Assembly (NCBI RefSeq): GCF_016427565.1
Contig: NZ_JAELXT010000001.1
Location: 62,001 to 126,000 of the forward strand
Direction: 5' to 3'
DNA from: Microvirga splendida
GTDB taxonomy: Bacteria; Pseudomonadota; Alphaproteobacteria; Rhizobiales; Beijerinckiaceae
Length of the DNA: 64,000 bases
Below, piece by piece: positions 21,178 through 33,610 of this stretch. Both the position numbers and the translations under genes were made by a program. The notes below the pieces were generated by a model. It had not been told where the DNA came from and searched no databases. It worked only from the letters and a program-made list of their open reading frames with translations. Position 1 is the stretch's first letter; every line of letters begins with the position of its first letter.

Positions 21178-22584
21178 TCAGATGTGGAGTTCGCGCCCGA
21201 GCGATTTCAGCGCGCTCTCCTGGAACGCCTCGCCCTGCGTGGGATGCGCATGGATGGTGCCGGCGATGTCCTCGAGGCGCGCGCCCATCTCGACCGCGAG
21301 GCCGAAGGCCGCGGAGAGCTCGGACACGCCCTGCCCGACCGCCTGGATGCCGAGCACCAGGTGATTGTCGGCGCGGGCCACCACGCGCACGAAGCCCTCC
21401 TCGCCGAGCTTCGTCATGGCGCGCCCGTTGGCCGCGAAGGGAAACTGGCCAATGCGCACCTCGCTGCCGATCCTCTGCGCGTCGTCGGGAGTCATGCCGA
21501 CCGCGACGATCTCCGGATCGGTGAAGCACACGGCCGGAATGGCCCGCTTGTCCCACACCCGCTGATGGCCTGCGACGATCTCGGCCACCATCTCGCCCTG
21601 CGCCATGGCGCGATGAGCCAGCATGGGCTCGCCCGTCACGTCGCCGATGGCATAGAGGCCGCGCATGGAGGTCCGGCACCGCTCGTCGATCCGGATGAAG
21701 GGTCCGTCCATGTCGAGAACGAGCTCCTCCCTGCCCCACCCCTGCGTGACCGGCCGCCGGCCCACCGTGACGAGGATCCTGTCGGCCGGGAGCGACACTT
21801 CGGATCCGCTCTCCGTTTCCACCAGCAACGCGCTGCCGCCTTTGCCCAGGCCCTTGGCTTTCGCGCGCGTCATGACCTCGATGCCGAGAGCCTGCAGCCG
21901 CTTGGACACGGGACGGGTGAGGTCCGCATCGTATTGAGGCAGGATGCGCGTCTGCGCCTCGACGACGGTGACCTTCGCGCCCATCTTGGCGAAGGCCGTG
22001 CCGAGTTCGAGGCCGATATAGCCGCCGCCGACCACCACCAGCCGCTCGGGCACAGACGTGAGCGAGAGCGCCTCGGTCGAGGAGATCACGGGTCCGCCGA
22101 AGGGAAGGCCGGGGAGTTCCACGGGCGCCGACCCGGTGGCGATCACGACGTTTTCGGCCCGGATGATCTGCCGGCCGGTCTCGGTCTCCACCTCGACGGT
22201 CTTGCCGTCGCGAAAGCGGGCCCGTCCCTGGACCATCTTGACCTTGGACTTCTTGAGGAGGCCCGACACGCCGCTGTTCAGCCGGCCCACGATGGTGTCC
22301 TTCCAGGCGATGGTCTGAGGCAGGTCGATCTCGGGCTGTGTGGTCCTGATCCCGAGCGGGTTCGCGCCCGATGCGAGATGAACGATCCGGTCGTATTCCT
22401 CGGCCGCATGGATGAGCGCCTTGGAGGGAATGCAGCCCACATTGAGGCAGGTTCCGCCGGGCTTTCTTTCCTCCACGATGACCGTGTCGACGCCGAGCTG
22501 TCCGGCGCGAATGGCGCAGACATAGCCGCCCGGCCCGGCTCCGATGACGAGGAGCTTGCAGGAGATATCCTTCATTGACGTCAA
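21178..22584 (-). CDS. lpdA: Dihydrolipoyl dehydrogenase (E3)
   Basis: The 468-residue flavoprotein reoxidises the lipoyl group of E2 and makes NADH. It shows an N-terminal FAD-binding [17 protein letters not shown], redox-active Cys46 and Cys51 in [13 protein letters not shown], a NAD-binding [10 protein letters not shown], and the C-terminal [10 protein letters not shown] with the His/Glu pair. It is the last gene of the branched-chain 2-oxoacid dehydrogenase operon and overlaps the E2 stop by 4 bases. It is therefore the dedicated E3 of this complex (LpdV type). Confidence 0.92.
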   Translation of the reverse strand: MTSMKDISCKLLVIGAGPGGYVCAIRAGQLGVDTVIVEERKPGGTCLNVGCIPSKALIHAAEEYDRIVHLASGANPLGIRTTQPEIDLPQTIAWKDTIVGRLNSGVSGLLKKSKVKMVQGRARFRDGKTVEVETETGRQIIRAENVVIATGSAPVELPGLPFGGPVISSTEALSLTSVPERLVVVGGGYIGLELGTAFAKMGAKVTVVEAQTRILPQYDADLTRPVSKRLQALGIEVMTRAKAKGLGKGGSALLVETESGSEVSLPADRILVTVGRRPVTQGWGREELVLDMDGPFIRIDERCRTSMRGLYAIGDVTGEPMLAHRAMAQGEMVAEIVAGHQRVWDKRAIPAVCFTDPEIVAVGMTPDDAQRIGSEVRIGQFPFAANGRAMTKLGEEGFVRVVARADNHLVLGIQAVGQGVSELSAAFGLAVEMGARLEDIAGTIHAHPTQGEAFQESALKSLGRELHI

Positions 22585-23906
22585 GCCTCTACGAAGATCA
22601 TGGCGGGCGTCTCCAGCAGCGTCTTGATGCGCTGCACGAAGAGTGCCGCATCCCAGCCGTCGACGATGCGGTGATCGAAGCTGGAGGAGAGATTCATCAT
22701 CTTGCGCGGGATGAAGGTGGAGCCGTCCCAGACTGGCCGCACCATGATCTTGTTGACGCCGACGATGGCAACCTCCGGATGATTGATGACGGGTGTCGTC
22801 ACGATGCCGCCCATGGCGCCGAGCGACGTGATGGTGATGGTCGAGCCGCTCAGTTCATCGCGCGTCGCGAGCCCCGCCTTGGCGGCCTCGGCCAGCCGGT
22901 TCAGCTCCGTGGCGCAATCCCACAGGTCCCGCGCCTCCGCATGTCTGACGACCGGCACCATGAGGCCCGACCCGGTCTGCGTGGCGATGCCGATATGAAC
23001 GCCGCCATGCTGGTGAACGATTCCCGCCTCATCGTCATAGATCGCGTTCAGGTTCGGCTGCTCGGCAATGGCCTTGACCATGGCGCGCATGAGAAACGGA
23101 AGGATCGTCAGCTTCGGCCGCTCCGCCCGCTTGCTCGCATTCAGGGACGCCCGCAGATCCTCGAGCGCCGTCACGTCCACTTCCTCCACATAGGTGATGT
23201 GCGGGATGCGCGATTTCGCCAGCGCCATCTTCTCCGCGATCCTGCGGCGCAGGCCGATCACCTTGATGGCCTGGACCGATGTGTCCTGAGCCAGCCCCGC
23301 TGCCCCGGCAGCCTGCGGCCCATGCGCGAGAAACGCGTCGAGGTCCTCGTGCGTGATCCGGCCGGCTGGGCCGCTGCCCGGAACCTGCCTCAGATCGATG
23401 CCGGCCTCGCGGGCTCTCAGGCGCACGGCCGGGGAGGCAACCGGCTTGTCGCCTTCCATCCGCCGGGCGGACGGGCGGTGCATCCGCGCGGGCGGGCTTT
23501 GCGGCGCCTCGACAGGACGGGGCTGCGGCGCCTCCTTCGCCTGCTTCTCGACGACGGCGTCCGAGGTTTTCACCGCGCCGTCGGCCTGGGCCTCGATGTC
23601 CTTCGGCCGTGCCGGCGGCTCCGGCGCCCTGTCGGCGTCGCGCCCGGAGGCAGCGCCCTCCTCGTCGCCCGTCTTGAGGCGGATCAGGGGCGATCCGATC
23701 GCCACCACATCGCCGATGTCCGCACCGAGCCACAGAACCTCGCCATCGACCGGAGAGGGAATCTCCACCGTCGCCTTGTCGGTCATCACGGCGGCGAGCA
23801 GGGCATCCTCGCGCACGAGATCGCCGACCTTGACGTGCCACTCCACGAGTTCGGCCTCGGCGATGCCCTCGCCGACATCCGGCATCTTGATCAGGTGCTC
23901 ACTCAT
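22581..23906 (-). CDS. bkdB: Branched-chain 2-oxoacid dehydrogenase E2 (dihydrolipoyl acyltransferase)
   Basis: The 441-residue core subunit has one lipoyl domain at residues 1-80, with the lipoyl Lys44 in [11 protein letters not shown] charged Pro/Ala linker follows, then a peripheral-subunit-binding domain ([20 protein letters not shown]). The C-terminal acyltransferase domain ends with [15 protein letters not shown], holding the catalytic His and Asp. The ATG at 23906 directly follows the E1-beta stop. A longer frame to 23981 lies inside the E1-beta gene. Gene order and the E1 type mark it as the branched-chain complex. Confidence 0.9.
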   Translation of the reverse strand: MSEHLIKMPDVGEGIAEAELVEWHVKVGDLVREDALLAAVMTDKATVEIPSPVDGEVLWLGADIGDVVAIGSPLIRLKTGDEEGAASGRDADRAPEPPARPKDIEAQADGAVKTSDAVVEKQAKEAPQPRPVEAPQSPPARMHRPSARRMEGDKPVASPAVRLRAREAGIDLRQVPGSGPAGRITHEDLDAFLAHGPQAAGAAGLAQDTSVQAIKVIGLRRRIAEKMALAKSRIPHITYVEEVDVTALEDLRASLNASKRAERPKLTILPFLMRAMVKAIAEQPNLNAIYDDEAGIVHQHGGVHIGIATQTGSGLMVPVVRHAEARDLWDCATELNRLAEAAKAGLATRDELSGSTITITSLGAMGGIVTTPVINHPEVAIVGVNKIMVRPVWDGSTFIPRKMMNLSSSFDHRIVDGWDAALFVQRIKTLLETPAMIFVEA

Positions 23907-23907
23907 G

Positions 23908-24921
23908 TCAGGCCTCCAACGTTTCGACGAGCGCGCGCCCGACCCGGGCCGGTCCTGGGAAGTAGTCCCATTCCTGCGCATGCGGATAAGGCGTGTCCCA
24001 TCCCGTCACGCGGGCAATCGGCGCCTCGAGCTGGAAGAAGCAGGCCTCCTGCACGAGCGATGCCAGCTCCGCCCCGAAGCCGGAGGTGAGCGTCGCCTCA
24101 TGGACGACGACGCAGCGGCCCGTCTTCTTCACCGACGCCACGATGGTCTCCATGTCGAGGGGAAGCAGGGTGCGCAGATCGATGATCTCCGCATCCACTC
24201 CCGTTTCCGCCGCAGCGGCCTGCGCGACATACACCATCGTGCCGTAGGCCAGCACGGTGACGGCCGCTCCCTCGCGCACGATGGACGCCTTGCCGAGCGG
24301 CAGCGTGTAGTGTCCGTTCGGCACCTCGCCGAGGTCGTGCTTCGACCAGGGCGTGATCGGCCGGTCGTGGTGACCGTCGAAGGGGCCGTTATAGAGCCGC
24401 TTCGGCTCCAGGAAGATCACTGGATCGGGATCCTCGATGGCCGCTATCAGAAGGCCTTTGGCATCGTGCGGGTTCGACGGCACGACGGTCTTCAATCCGG
24501 ACACGTGGGTGAACAGGGCTTCGGGGCTCTGGCTGTGGGTCTGCCCGCCAAAGATGCCGCCACCGGTCGGCATGCGCACGACGAGCGGACAGGTGAACTC
24601 GCCGTTCGAGCGATAGCGCAGGCGCGCCGCCTCGGACACGATCTGGTCATAGGCGGGATACATGTAATCGGCGAACTGGATCTCGATGCAGGGGTGCAGC
24701 CCGTAGGAGGCCATGCCGATCGCTGCGCCCACGATGCCGGCCTCGTTGATCGGGGCGTCGAAACAGCGGGTCTTGCCGTATTTCTGCTGCAGGCCTGCCG
24801 TGCAGCGGAAGACGCCGCCGAAATAGCCCACATCCTCGCCGAACACCACGACGCGCTCGTCGCGCGCCATCATCACGTCCATCGCGTCACGGATGGCTTC
24901 GATCATCGTCATGCGTGCCAT
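23908..24921 (-). CDS. bkdA2: Branched-chain 2-oxoacid dehydrogenase E1 beta subunit
   Basis: The 337-residue transketolase-like subunit begins MARMTMIEAIRDAMDVMMAR. It contains VVFGEDVGYFGGVFRCTAGL with the conserved Glu that contacts the thiamine ring, and NEAGIVGAAIGMASYGL. GGGIFGGQTHSQSPE is typical of branched-chain and acetoin-type E1 beta chains. It starts 4 bases after the E1-alpha stop. The alpha2beta2 enzyme decarboxylates the 2-oxoacids of Val, Leu and Ile. Confidence 0.9.
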   Translation of the reverse strand: MARMTMIEAIRDAMDVMMARDERVVVFGEDVGYFGGVFRCTAGLQQKYGKTRCFDAPINEAGIVGAAIGMASYGLHPCIEIQFADYMYPAYDQIVSEAARLRYRSNGEFTCPLVVRMPTGGGIFGGQTHSQSPEALFTHVSGLKTVVPSNPHDAKGLLIAAIEDPDPVIFLEPKRLYNGPFDGHHDRPITPWSKHDLGEVPNGHYTLPLGKASIVREGAAVTVLAYGTMVYVAQAAAAETGVDAEIIDLRTLLPLDMETIVASVKKTGRCVVVHEATLTSGFGAELASLVQEACFFQLEAPIARVTGWDTPYPHAQEWDYFPGPARVGRALVETLEA

Positions 24922-24924
24922 GGA

Positions 24925-26957
<2,033 letters not shown>

Positions 26958-26961
26958 ATGC

Positions 26962-26973
26962 CTAACATGTTAG
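26962..26973. promoter_or_regulatory. Candidate GntR operator
   Basis: CTAACATGTTAG is a perfect 12-base palindrome between the GntR gene and the divergent dctP gene. It fits the size and symmetry of FadR-subfamily operators. Binding here would block the GntR start and the TRAP operon promoter together. Confidence 0.6.
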
Positions 26974-27082
26974 TTCAACCGATGGGCAAAAGCCAACAGC
27001 TTGTCGGATGTCCCGGACGGGCAATCGACCCGCCGACCACCATCAACCGGACGGAGAGCCGGGCTTTTTCGGAGGAACGCCT

Positions 27083-28078
27083 ATGCCATCTTTCACCCGC
27101 CGCCTAGCCTTCGGCCTGATCGCCGCCACAGCCTTCACCCTGCCCGCCCTGCCGGCCAGCGCTCAGACCAAGCTCAAATGGGCTCACGTCTACGAGACGT
27201 CCGAGCCCTATCACAAATGCGCCCTCTGGGCCGGTGAGGAGTTCAAGAAGCGGACCAACGGCAAGTACGACATCGAGGTCTTCCCGGCCTCGTCGCTCGG
27301 CAAGGAGAGCGACATCAACGAGGGCCTGTCCCTCGGCACCGTCGACATCATCTATACCGGCCAGCTCTTCGCCGGCCGCGCCCATGGGCCGATCGCCATC
27401 GGCGGCGCTCCCTACATGTTCCGCGACTTCGCCCACTGGAACGCCTTCCGGAAATCCGACCTCTTCAAGGAGCTCGGGCAAGGCTACGAGAAGAAGACCG
27501 GCCACGAGGTGGCAGCCCTGACCTATTACGGCGAGCGCCACGTGACGGCCAACAAAGACATTACTAAGCCCGAGGACATGAAGGGGCTGAAGATCCGCGT
27601 GCCCGATGCGCCGCTCTACACCATGTTCCCCAGAGCCGTGGGGGCGAACCCGACGCCGATTGCCTTCGCCGAGGTCTATCTTGCGCTCTCGCAGGGCGTG
27701 GTCGACGCGCAGGAGAATCCGCTCGTCACCATCCAGGCCAAGAAGTTCCACGAGGTTCAGAAGAATATCGTGCTCACCGGGCACATCACGGACGCCCTTC
27801 TCACCATCGTGTCCGGCGGCACCATGAAGCGCCTGTCGGCGGACGAGCAGAAGATCCTGGTCGAGATTCTGCAGCAGGCTGCCGACACCTGCACCAACGA
27901 CATCGTCAAGCTGGAGAAGGAGCTGGCCGACTGGTTCAAGGGCCAGGGCAAGAACGTGGTGGCGGTGGATCGCGCGCCGTTCCGCGAAGCCGTGGTCAAG
28001 ATGCACATGGGCTCTGACGCCACCTGGGACAAGGCGACCTACGACCGTCTCCAGGACATCAAGGCGACCACGAACTGA
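27083..28078 (+). CDS. dctP: TRAP transporter substrate-binding protein (DctP type)
   Basis: The 331-residue periplasmic protein has a signal peptide ending PASAQ. The mature start is TKLKWAHVYETSEPYHKCAL, and the central Arg-containing stretch GLKIRVPDAPLYTMFPRAVG is the carboxylate-binding region of DctP proteins. GGAGG precedes the ATG at 27083. It is the first gene of a dctPQM-dehydratase operon. With an altronate-type dehydratase as the last gene, the ligand is probably a hexonate or uronate. Confidence 0.9.
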   Translation: MPSFTRRLAFGLIAATAFTLPALPASAQTKLKWAHVYETSEPYHKCALWAGEEFKKRTNGKYDIEVFPASSLGKESDINEGLSLGTVDIIYTGQLFAGRAHGPIAIGGAPYMFRDFAHWNAFRKSDLFKELGQGYEKKTGHEVAALTYYGERHVTANKDITKPEDMKGLKIRVPDAPLYTMFPRAVGANPTPIAFAEVYLALSQGVVDAQENPLVTIQAKKFHEVQKNIVLTGHITDALLTIVSGGTMKRLSADEQKILVEILQQAADTCTNDIVKLEKELADWFKGQGKNVVAVDRAPFREAVVKMHMGSDATWDKATYDRLQDIKATTN

Positions 28079-28091
28079 ATCGACGCTCCCC

Positions 28092-28117
28092 GGCCCTCTC
28101 CCGACCCGGAGAGGGCC
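28092..28117 (+). terminator. Intercistronic hairpin between dctP and dctQ
   Basis: GGCCCTCTCC (28092-28101) and GGAGAGGGCC (28108-28117) form a perfect 10-bp stem with a 6-base loop, followed by TTTCC. It starts 14 bases after the dctP stop. It may act as a partial terminator or a 3' stabiliser that keeps dctP message in excess over the permease genes. Confidence 0.65.
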
Positions 28118-28146
28118 TTTCCGATCCAGTGAGAAAAGCCGGACCC

Positions 28147-28758
28147 ATGCCCGCGATGCAGAACCCTCAGGCGCCAGCCATCGTCGACGAGAGGAGCGCC
28201 TCGGCGCCGCCGGAAGACGTTCATCGTGAGGTGGACGAGCTGTTCGAGCAGTGGCAGGAGGAGGAATCGCATGTGGATCTCTCCGACCTGCGATGGTCGG
28301 ACGTGGTGGTCTTCGCGATCTTCTGGATCCTGTTCGGAATCGTCTTCCTGCAGTTCTTTACGCGGTACGTCCTGAACGACTCGCTGGGATGGACGGAGGA
28401 GATCGCCCGGTACTTCCTGATCCTGATCACCTTCGTGGGCTCGGTGACAGCCATGCGCAAGGGCTCGCACATCGCCGTCGAAGCCCTGCTGATCTATCTT
28501 CCGCGCGGGGCCAGGCACTGGACCCTTGTTGCGGTGGACGGGCTCGTGGCTCTCTTCTGCGGCGCCATGGCCTGGTACGCCTATCAGCTCGGCGCGCTCG
28601 CCCCGGGCTACATGGTGTCCATCGACATCCCGAAGAGCTACATCTACTGGGCGGTCTCCGCAGCCCTGATCGGGGTGACCGTGCATGCGACCCTGCGCTT
28701 CCTGCGGCGCCTGCGCCACCGTGAGGCCGATGCCCCTCACGGCATGGCTCTCGACTGA
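28147..28758 (+). CDS. dctQ: TRAP transporter small permease (DctQ type)
   Basis: The protein of about 203 residues has an acidic cytoplasmic N-terminus and four transmembrane helices, including VVVFAIFWILFGIVFLQFF and WAVSAALIGVTVHATL. LGWTEEIARYFLILITFVGS and GSHIAVEAL are conserved DctQ motifs. The start is uncertain: GTG 28129, ATG 28147 and ATG 28156 are all in frame and none has a strong ribosome site. I chose 28147. It follows the intercistronic hairpin and precedes dctM by 15 bases. Confidence 0.85.
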   Translation: MPAMQNPQAPAIVDERSASAPPEDVHREVDELFEQWQEEESHVDLSDLRWSDVVVFAIFWILFGIVFLQFFTRYVLNDSLGWTEEIARYFLILITFVGSVTAMRKGSHIAVEALLIYLPRGARHWTLVAVDGLVALFCGAMAWYAYQLGALAPGYMVSIDIPKSYIYWAVSAALIGVTVHATLRFLRRLRHREADAPHGMALD

Positions 28759-28773
28759 CGGCGGAGATTTCCC

Positions 28774-30129
28774 ATGCTCATCAGCCTGATGCTTGTCGCG
28801 CTCCTCGTCATGATCGTCATCGGCGTGCCGATTGCCGTGGCGCTGGCCGGCTCCTCGCTCCTGTTCCTGCTCGTCGGCAACCTGACGGGCGAGGTCACCA
28901 CCCCGGTGATCACCGTGATCCACCGGATGGTGAACGGGGTCGATTCCTTTCCGCTCCTGGCCGTGCCCTTCTTCATCATGGCCGGCAACCTGATGAACTC
29001 CGCCGGCATCACCAAGCAGATCTACGATTTCGCCGTCGCGGCGGTGGGCTGGCTGCGAGGCGGCCTGGGCCATGTGAACGTGGCAGGCTCCGTCATCTTC
29101 GCCGGCATGTCGGGAACTGCGGTGGCCGATGCGGGCGGCATCGGGACCATCGAGATCAAGGCGATGCGCGACCACGGCTACGACACGAAGTTCGCCGTGG
29201 GCCTCACCGCCGCCTCCTCGACCATCGGGCCGATCATTCCGCCGTCCCTGCCGCTGGTCATCTACGGCGTCGTCGCCAACGCGTCGATCAATGCGCTGTT
29301 CGTGGCGGGCATCGTTCCGGGCTTGCTCATGGCAATCGTGATGTCCGCCACGGTGGCCCTCTATGCCCACCACTACGGCATCGGGCGCGATGCACGCTTC
29401 CACCTTGGACGTCTCGGGCGCTCCTTCCTGAATGCCTTCCTGCCGCTCCTGACGCCGGCGATCATCATCGGCGGCATGAGCTTCGGCCTGTTCACGCCCA
29501 CGGAGGCGGCGGTCTTCGCCTGCGCCTATGCGCTGCTGCTCTCCACGGTGATCCACCGCAGCTTCAACCTGGTGCTGAGCGCCCGCGGACAGCGGCCCCG
29601 CTATTCGGTTCTGAGCCTGCGCCAGTTCATCCGCGTCACGATGGACACGATCGAGACGACGGCCGTGGTTCTCTTCATCGTCGCAGGAGCGTCGATTTTC
29701 GGCTGGGTGCTGACCACCACCCGCACCACCGATGCGCTGGGCGAGTGGATCATCACCTTCGCGGCCGATCCCATCACCTTCCTCATCCTGGTCAACGTAT
29801 TTCTGGTGGTTGTCGGCTGCTTCATGGAGACCATCGCGGCCATCACGATCCTCACGCCGGTGCTGCTGCCGGTGGCGATCAAGCTCGGGATCGACCCGGT
29901 GCATTTCGGCATTATCATGGTGCTGAACCTGATGATCGGTCTCCTGACGCCGCCTGTCGGCATGGTTCTCTATGTGCTCACCAGGGTGGCCAAGATTTCG
30001 TTCGAGGAATGCATGAAGGCCTGCGCACCGTGGCTGGTGCCGTTGGTCATCGTTCTTCTCCTCATCACATTCGTCCCTGAAACCGTCCTCTGGCTGCCGC
30101 AGTTCCTCAAGGAACTCGGCTACCTCTGA
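28774..30129 (+). CDS. dctM: TRAP transporter large permease (DctM type)
   Basis: The 451-residue membrane protein has about a dozen hydrophobic helices. GTAVADAGGIGTIEIKAM and STIGPIIPPSLPLVIYG are the two signature motifs of the ion-transporter superfamily hairpins in DctM. LTPPVGMVLYV near the C-terminus is the second copy of that motif. It carries the sodium-driven translocation path, with DctQ as partner and DctP as receptor. Confidence 0.92.
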   Translation: MLISLMLVALLVMIVIGVPIAVALAGSSLLFLLVGNLTGEVTTPVITVIHRMVNGVDSFPLLAVPFFIMAGNLMNSAGITKQIYDFAVAAVGWLRGGLGHVNVAGSVIFAGMSGTAVADAGGIGTIEIKAMRDHGYDTKFAVGLTAASSTIGPIIPPSLPLVIYGVVANASINALFVAGIVPGLLMAIVMSATVALYAHHYGIGRDARFHLGRLGRSFLNAFLPLLTPAIIIGGMSFGLFTPTEAAVFACAYALLLSTVIHRSFNLVLSARGQRPRYSVLSLRQFIRVTMDTIETTAVVLFIVAGASIFGWVLTTTRTTDALGEWIITFAADPITFLILVNVFLVVVGCFMETIAAITILTPVLLPVAIKLGIDPVHFGIIMVLNLMIGLLTPPVGMVLYVLTRVAKISFEECMKACAPWLVPLVIVLLLITFVPETVLWLPQFLKELGYL

Positions 30130-30147
30130 TTTTGCAAAGTCATTGTC

Positions 30148-31665
30148 ATGACCACTCCCAGAACCATCCGCCTTTCCCCCGACGACAACGTGGCCATCGC
30201 CATCGATCTCGTGAACCAGGGCTCGGACGCGGCCGGCCTGACCGCGCGCGAGCGCATCCTGCGCGGCCACAAGATGGCCGTGGAGCCGATTCGCGAGGGA
30301 GAGCCGATCCGCAAGTTCGGCCAGATCATCGGTTTCGCCAAAACCCACATCGCGCCGGGCGAGTGGGTGCATGAGCACAATGTGGGCCTGCACGATTTCG
30401 AGCGCGACTATGCCTTCTGCGCCGAGGCAGGCGACGACGACCTGCTGCCGCCGGAGCTGCAAGCCACGTTCCAAGGATATCGGCGCGCCTCCGGCAAAAC
30501 CGGCACCCGCAACTACATCGGCATTCTCACGTCCGTGAACTGCTCGGCGTCGGTCGCCCGCTTCGCCGCGGCAGAGGTGGAGCGCTCAGGCATCCTGCGC
30601 GACCATCCCGGCATCGACGGCATCGTGGCCATCGTCCATGGCACGGGCTGCGGCCATGCGGCCTATGGCGAGGGATTCGAGATCCTGCGCCGCACGCAAT
30701 GGGGCTATGCCGGCCATCCCAACTTCGCCGGCGTGATCATGGTTGGGCTCGGCTGCGAGGTGTTCCAGATCGGGCGCATGAAGCAGGAATACGGGCTCAC
30801 GGAAACGGACACGTTCCGCACCCTGACGATCCAGGAGACAGGCGGCACGCGAAAGACCGTGCAGGCCATCGTCGATGCCGTGAAGAGCATGCTCCCCGTT
30901 GTCTCGAAAGCGCAGCGCGAGACCCGTCCGGCATCGGAACTGGTCCTTGCCCTGCAATGCGGCGGGTCCGACGGCTATTCCGCGCTCACGGCCAATCCGG
31001 CCCTGGGCGTCGCCTCCGATCTGCTCGTGCGGCACGGCGGAACATCCATCCTGTCCGAGACGCCGGAGATCTACGGCGCCGAGCATCTGCTCACCCGCCG
31101 CGCCGCAACCCGTGAGGTCGGCGAGAAACTCGTGGCGCGGATCCGGTGGTGGGAGGCCTACACGGCGCGCAACGGCGGCGAGATGAACAACAATCCGTCA
31201 CCCGGCAACAAGGCCGGCGGCCTCACGACGATTCTCGAAAAGTCCCTGGGCGCCGCCGCCAAGGGCGGACGCTCCACGCTTCGGGCCGTGTACGAATATG
31301 CCGAGCAGGTGAAGGAGCACGGTTTCGTCTACATGGACACGCCGGGCTACGATCCTGTGGCCGCAACGGGCCAGGTGGCCGGCGGGGCCAACCTCATCGC
31401 CTTCACCACGGGGCGCGGCTCCGCCTTCGGCTGCAAGCCTGCACCGTCGCTCAAGCTCGCCACCAACTCGGACATCTACCGCCGCATGATCGACGACATG
31501 GACATCAATTGCGGCGACGTCCTCGACGGCGTCTCTCTTGAAGAGAAGGGACAGGAAATCTTCGAGACCCTGCTGAAGGTCGCGTCCGGAGAACCTACGA
31601 AATCAGAGGAGCTGGGCTACGGCGACCTCGAGTTCGTTCCCTGGCAGGTAGGCGCCGTCATGTGA
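30148..31665 (+). CDS. Altronate dehydratase family protein (UxaA type)
   Basis: The 505-residue protein has a short N-terminal SAF-like domain (residues about 1-95, ending EWVHEHNVGLHDFERDY). A long D-galactarate/altronate dehydratase domain follows. Conserved Cys residues sit in HGTGCGHAAYGEGFE, LALQCGGSDGYSALTANPA and SAFGCKPAPSLKLATNS, fitting the iron-dependent active site. It ends the TRAP operon, so the imported sugar acid is probably dehydrated to a 2-keto-3-deoxy acid. Altronate, galactarate and related acids cannot be separated by eye, so I give no symbol. Confidence 0.85.
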   Translation: MTTPRTIRLSPDDNVAIAIDLVNQGSDAAGLTARERILRGHKMAVEPIREGEPIRKFGQIIGFAKTHIAPGEWVHEHNVGLHDFERDYAFCAEAGDDDLLPPELQATFQGYRRASGKTGTRNYIGILTSVNCSASVARFAAAEVERSGILRDHPGIDGIVAIVHGTGCGHAAYGEGFEILRRTQWGYAGHPNFAGVIMVGLGCEVFQIGRMKQEYGLTETDTFRTLTIQETGGTRKTVQAIVDAVKSMLPVVSKAQRETRPASELVLALQCGGSDGYSALTANPALGVASDLLVRHGGTSILSETPEIYGAEHLLTRRAATREVGEKLVARIRWWEAYTARNGGEMNNNPSPGNKAGGLTTILEKSLGAAAKGGRSTLRAVYEYAEQVKEHGFVYMDTPGYDPVAATGQVAGGANLIAFTTGRGSAFGCKPAPSLKLATNSDIYRRMIDDMDINCGDVLDGVSLEEKGQEIFETLLKVASGEPTKSEELGYGDLEFVPWQVGAVM

Positions 31666-32448
31666 CCGGAAGCCGACCGCATTCCGAGAGGCAGGCTGCG
31701 ACATGAGCCGATACTTCCCGAAAGGAAGCATCCTTTAACGATGTGTTAACCATCTTCCGGCAATCATGCTCGGGCTGATCCTGATGAGGATCAACACTCT
31801 CCCAAAAGTGAACGAGGCACGGATGTACTGCCTCGCTTCGCTTTGGGATGCAGTGCCAAGAGCCTTTTCAGGCCCGCGACATCACTACCGGACATGCAAA
31901 GCTCAACGACCCCGGTGCAGCTCCTGTCCTGGCGATCGGGCCCGCCTCGTTTAAGCTCAGCCCAACACATAAAGCGCCGTTGCAAGGGCAGCGATTCCAC
32001 CGACGAAGGCATAGGGATACCAGGACGGGAAAGGGCTTGTCGTGACCATTGAAACCCACGCTGAAACTCCTTGATACAACATCCACGCTGCTCCCTTGTC
32101 TTTCTCCAAAGCGGTATTTTTGTGAACCGCCGACGTTGCGCATTCGACAAGGATCGAGCAGGCCGCGGCGCAGCCGAAAGCGGAAAATTTCACTTTGAAG
32201 AGTTTTTAAGGAAGCGAAATCGCGCCCGTTCTCAACGTCGTAGCGCCTGTTTTAGAACACCTCTGATTTTCGCTTAACCCCTTGATCTGAATAGCTTCTC
32301 CCAGATATTCCTCTCATCGCCTCACGGCACGTTCCCGCTGATCCCAGGCATCGCCCGACAGCGGACCACAGGGGCGCCAGCGTTTTATCTCGCATCCGTG
32401 AGACCGCGCATTCGCGCACTCGTCGATACGAACGAGGAGGAAGAGTTC
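31666..32448. other. Long intergenic region without a convincing gene
   Basis: Nearly 780 bases separate the dehydratase from the next gene. Reading frames on both strands are short and lack good start signals. One minus-strand frame (31957-32193, GTG start) ends in a hydrophobic stretch, AFVGGIAALATALYVLG, and might be a tiny membrane protein, but it has no ribosome site. A long imperfect hairpin is annotated separately at 31801-31847. The A+T content rises around 32190-32280. Confidence 0.6.
31801..31847. ncRNA. Candidate structured RNA or terminator hairpin
   Basis: CGAGGCA (31813-31819) pairs with TGCCTCG (31829-31835). The outer arms CCCAAA (31801-31806) and TTTGGG (31842-31847) pair around an internal loop, giving a long imperfect hairpin. 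It is too far from the dehydratase stop (135 bases) for a standard terminator. A small RNA is possible, but there is no promoter or conservation evidence. Confidence 0.3.
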
Positions 32449-32913
32449 ATGGGAACAAGCACGTGGAACGAGCCCGGCTATTCGAAAGGCGGCATCTGGG
32501 TATGCCTCGCCCTGTTTCTTCCCTTCAGCGGGGCGGCTCTGGCTCAGGACCGTGCTTCGCCCCCACCTCTGCGGATCGAGCTCAACAGGATCGAGGCTGC
32601 GGGCGAGAACTGCAGAACCTACTTTCTCATCGACAACCAGAAGGGCGATGACTGGCGTTCACTGAAGCTCGATCTTTTCGCGCTCGACACCGACGGCGTT
32701 GCAGCCAAGAGGCTGGCCGTCGACATCGGTCCGGTGCCTGGCCGCAAGACTCTCATCAAGCTCTTCGACTTTCCAGGCTTGAGCTGCTCCCGGTTCGGAC
32801 GCGTTCTCCTCAACGATGTCCTGGCCTGCGAAGGTGCGGCGAACTCGCGGGAGGAATGCCTGTCCGGTATCGAGACAGCCTCCAGAATCGAAGCCGTTTC
32901 CTTCGTGAAGTGA
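32449..32913 (+). CDS. Small exported protein of the tonB cluster, unknown function
   Basis: The 154-residue protein starts at ATG 32449 after GAGGAGGAAG. It has a hydrophobic export segment (GIWVCLALFLPFSGAALAQ). The mature part contains four Cys residues (ENCRTYFL, GLSCSRFG, LACEGA, EECLSG), which could form two disulfides in the periplasm. It lies 10 bases upstream of exbB and is probably co-transcribed with exbB-exbD-tonB. I do not recognise the family. Its role could be linked to the energised outer-membrane transport system. Confidence 0.75.
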   Translation: MGTSTWNEPGYSKGGIWVCLALFLPFSGAALAQDRASPPPLRIELNRIEAAGENCRTYFLIDNQKGDDWRSLKLDLFALDTDGVAAKRLAVDIGPVPGRKTLIKLFDFPGLSCSRFGRVLLNDVLACEGAANSREECLSGIETASRIEAVSFVK

Positions 32914-32923
32914 GATCTTGATC

Positions 32924-33609
<686 letters not shown>

Positions 33610-33610
<1 letters not shown>

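Noticed and set aside
28039..30474. An 811-codon minus-strand frame across the TRAP genes
   Set aside because: It is rich in His, Arg, Asp and Gly with no motif and lies antisense to dctQ and dctM, which have clear family signatures.
31957..32193. A 78-codon minus-strand frame with a C-terminal hydrophobic stretch
   Set aside because: The GTG start has no ribosome site and there is no neighbour support. It is mentioned in the intergenic entry but not called as a gene.
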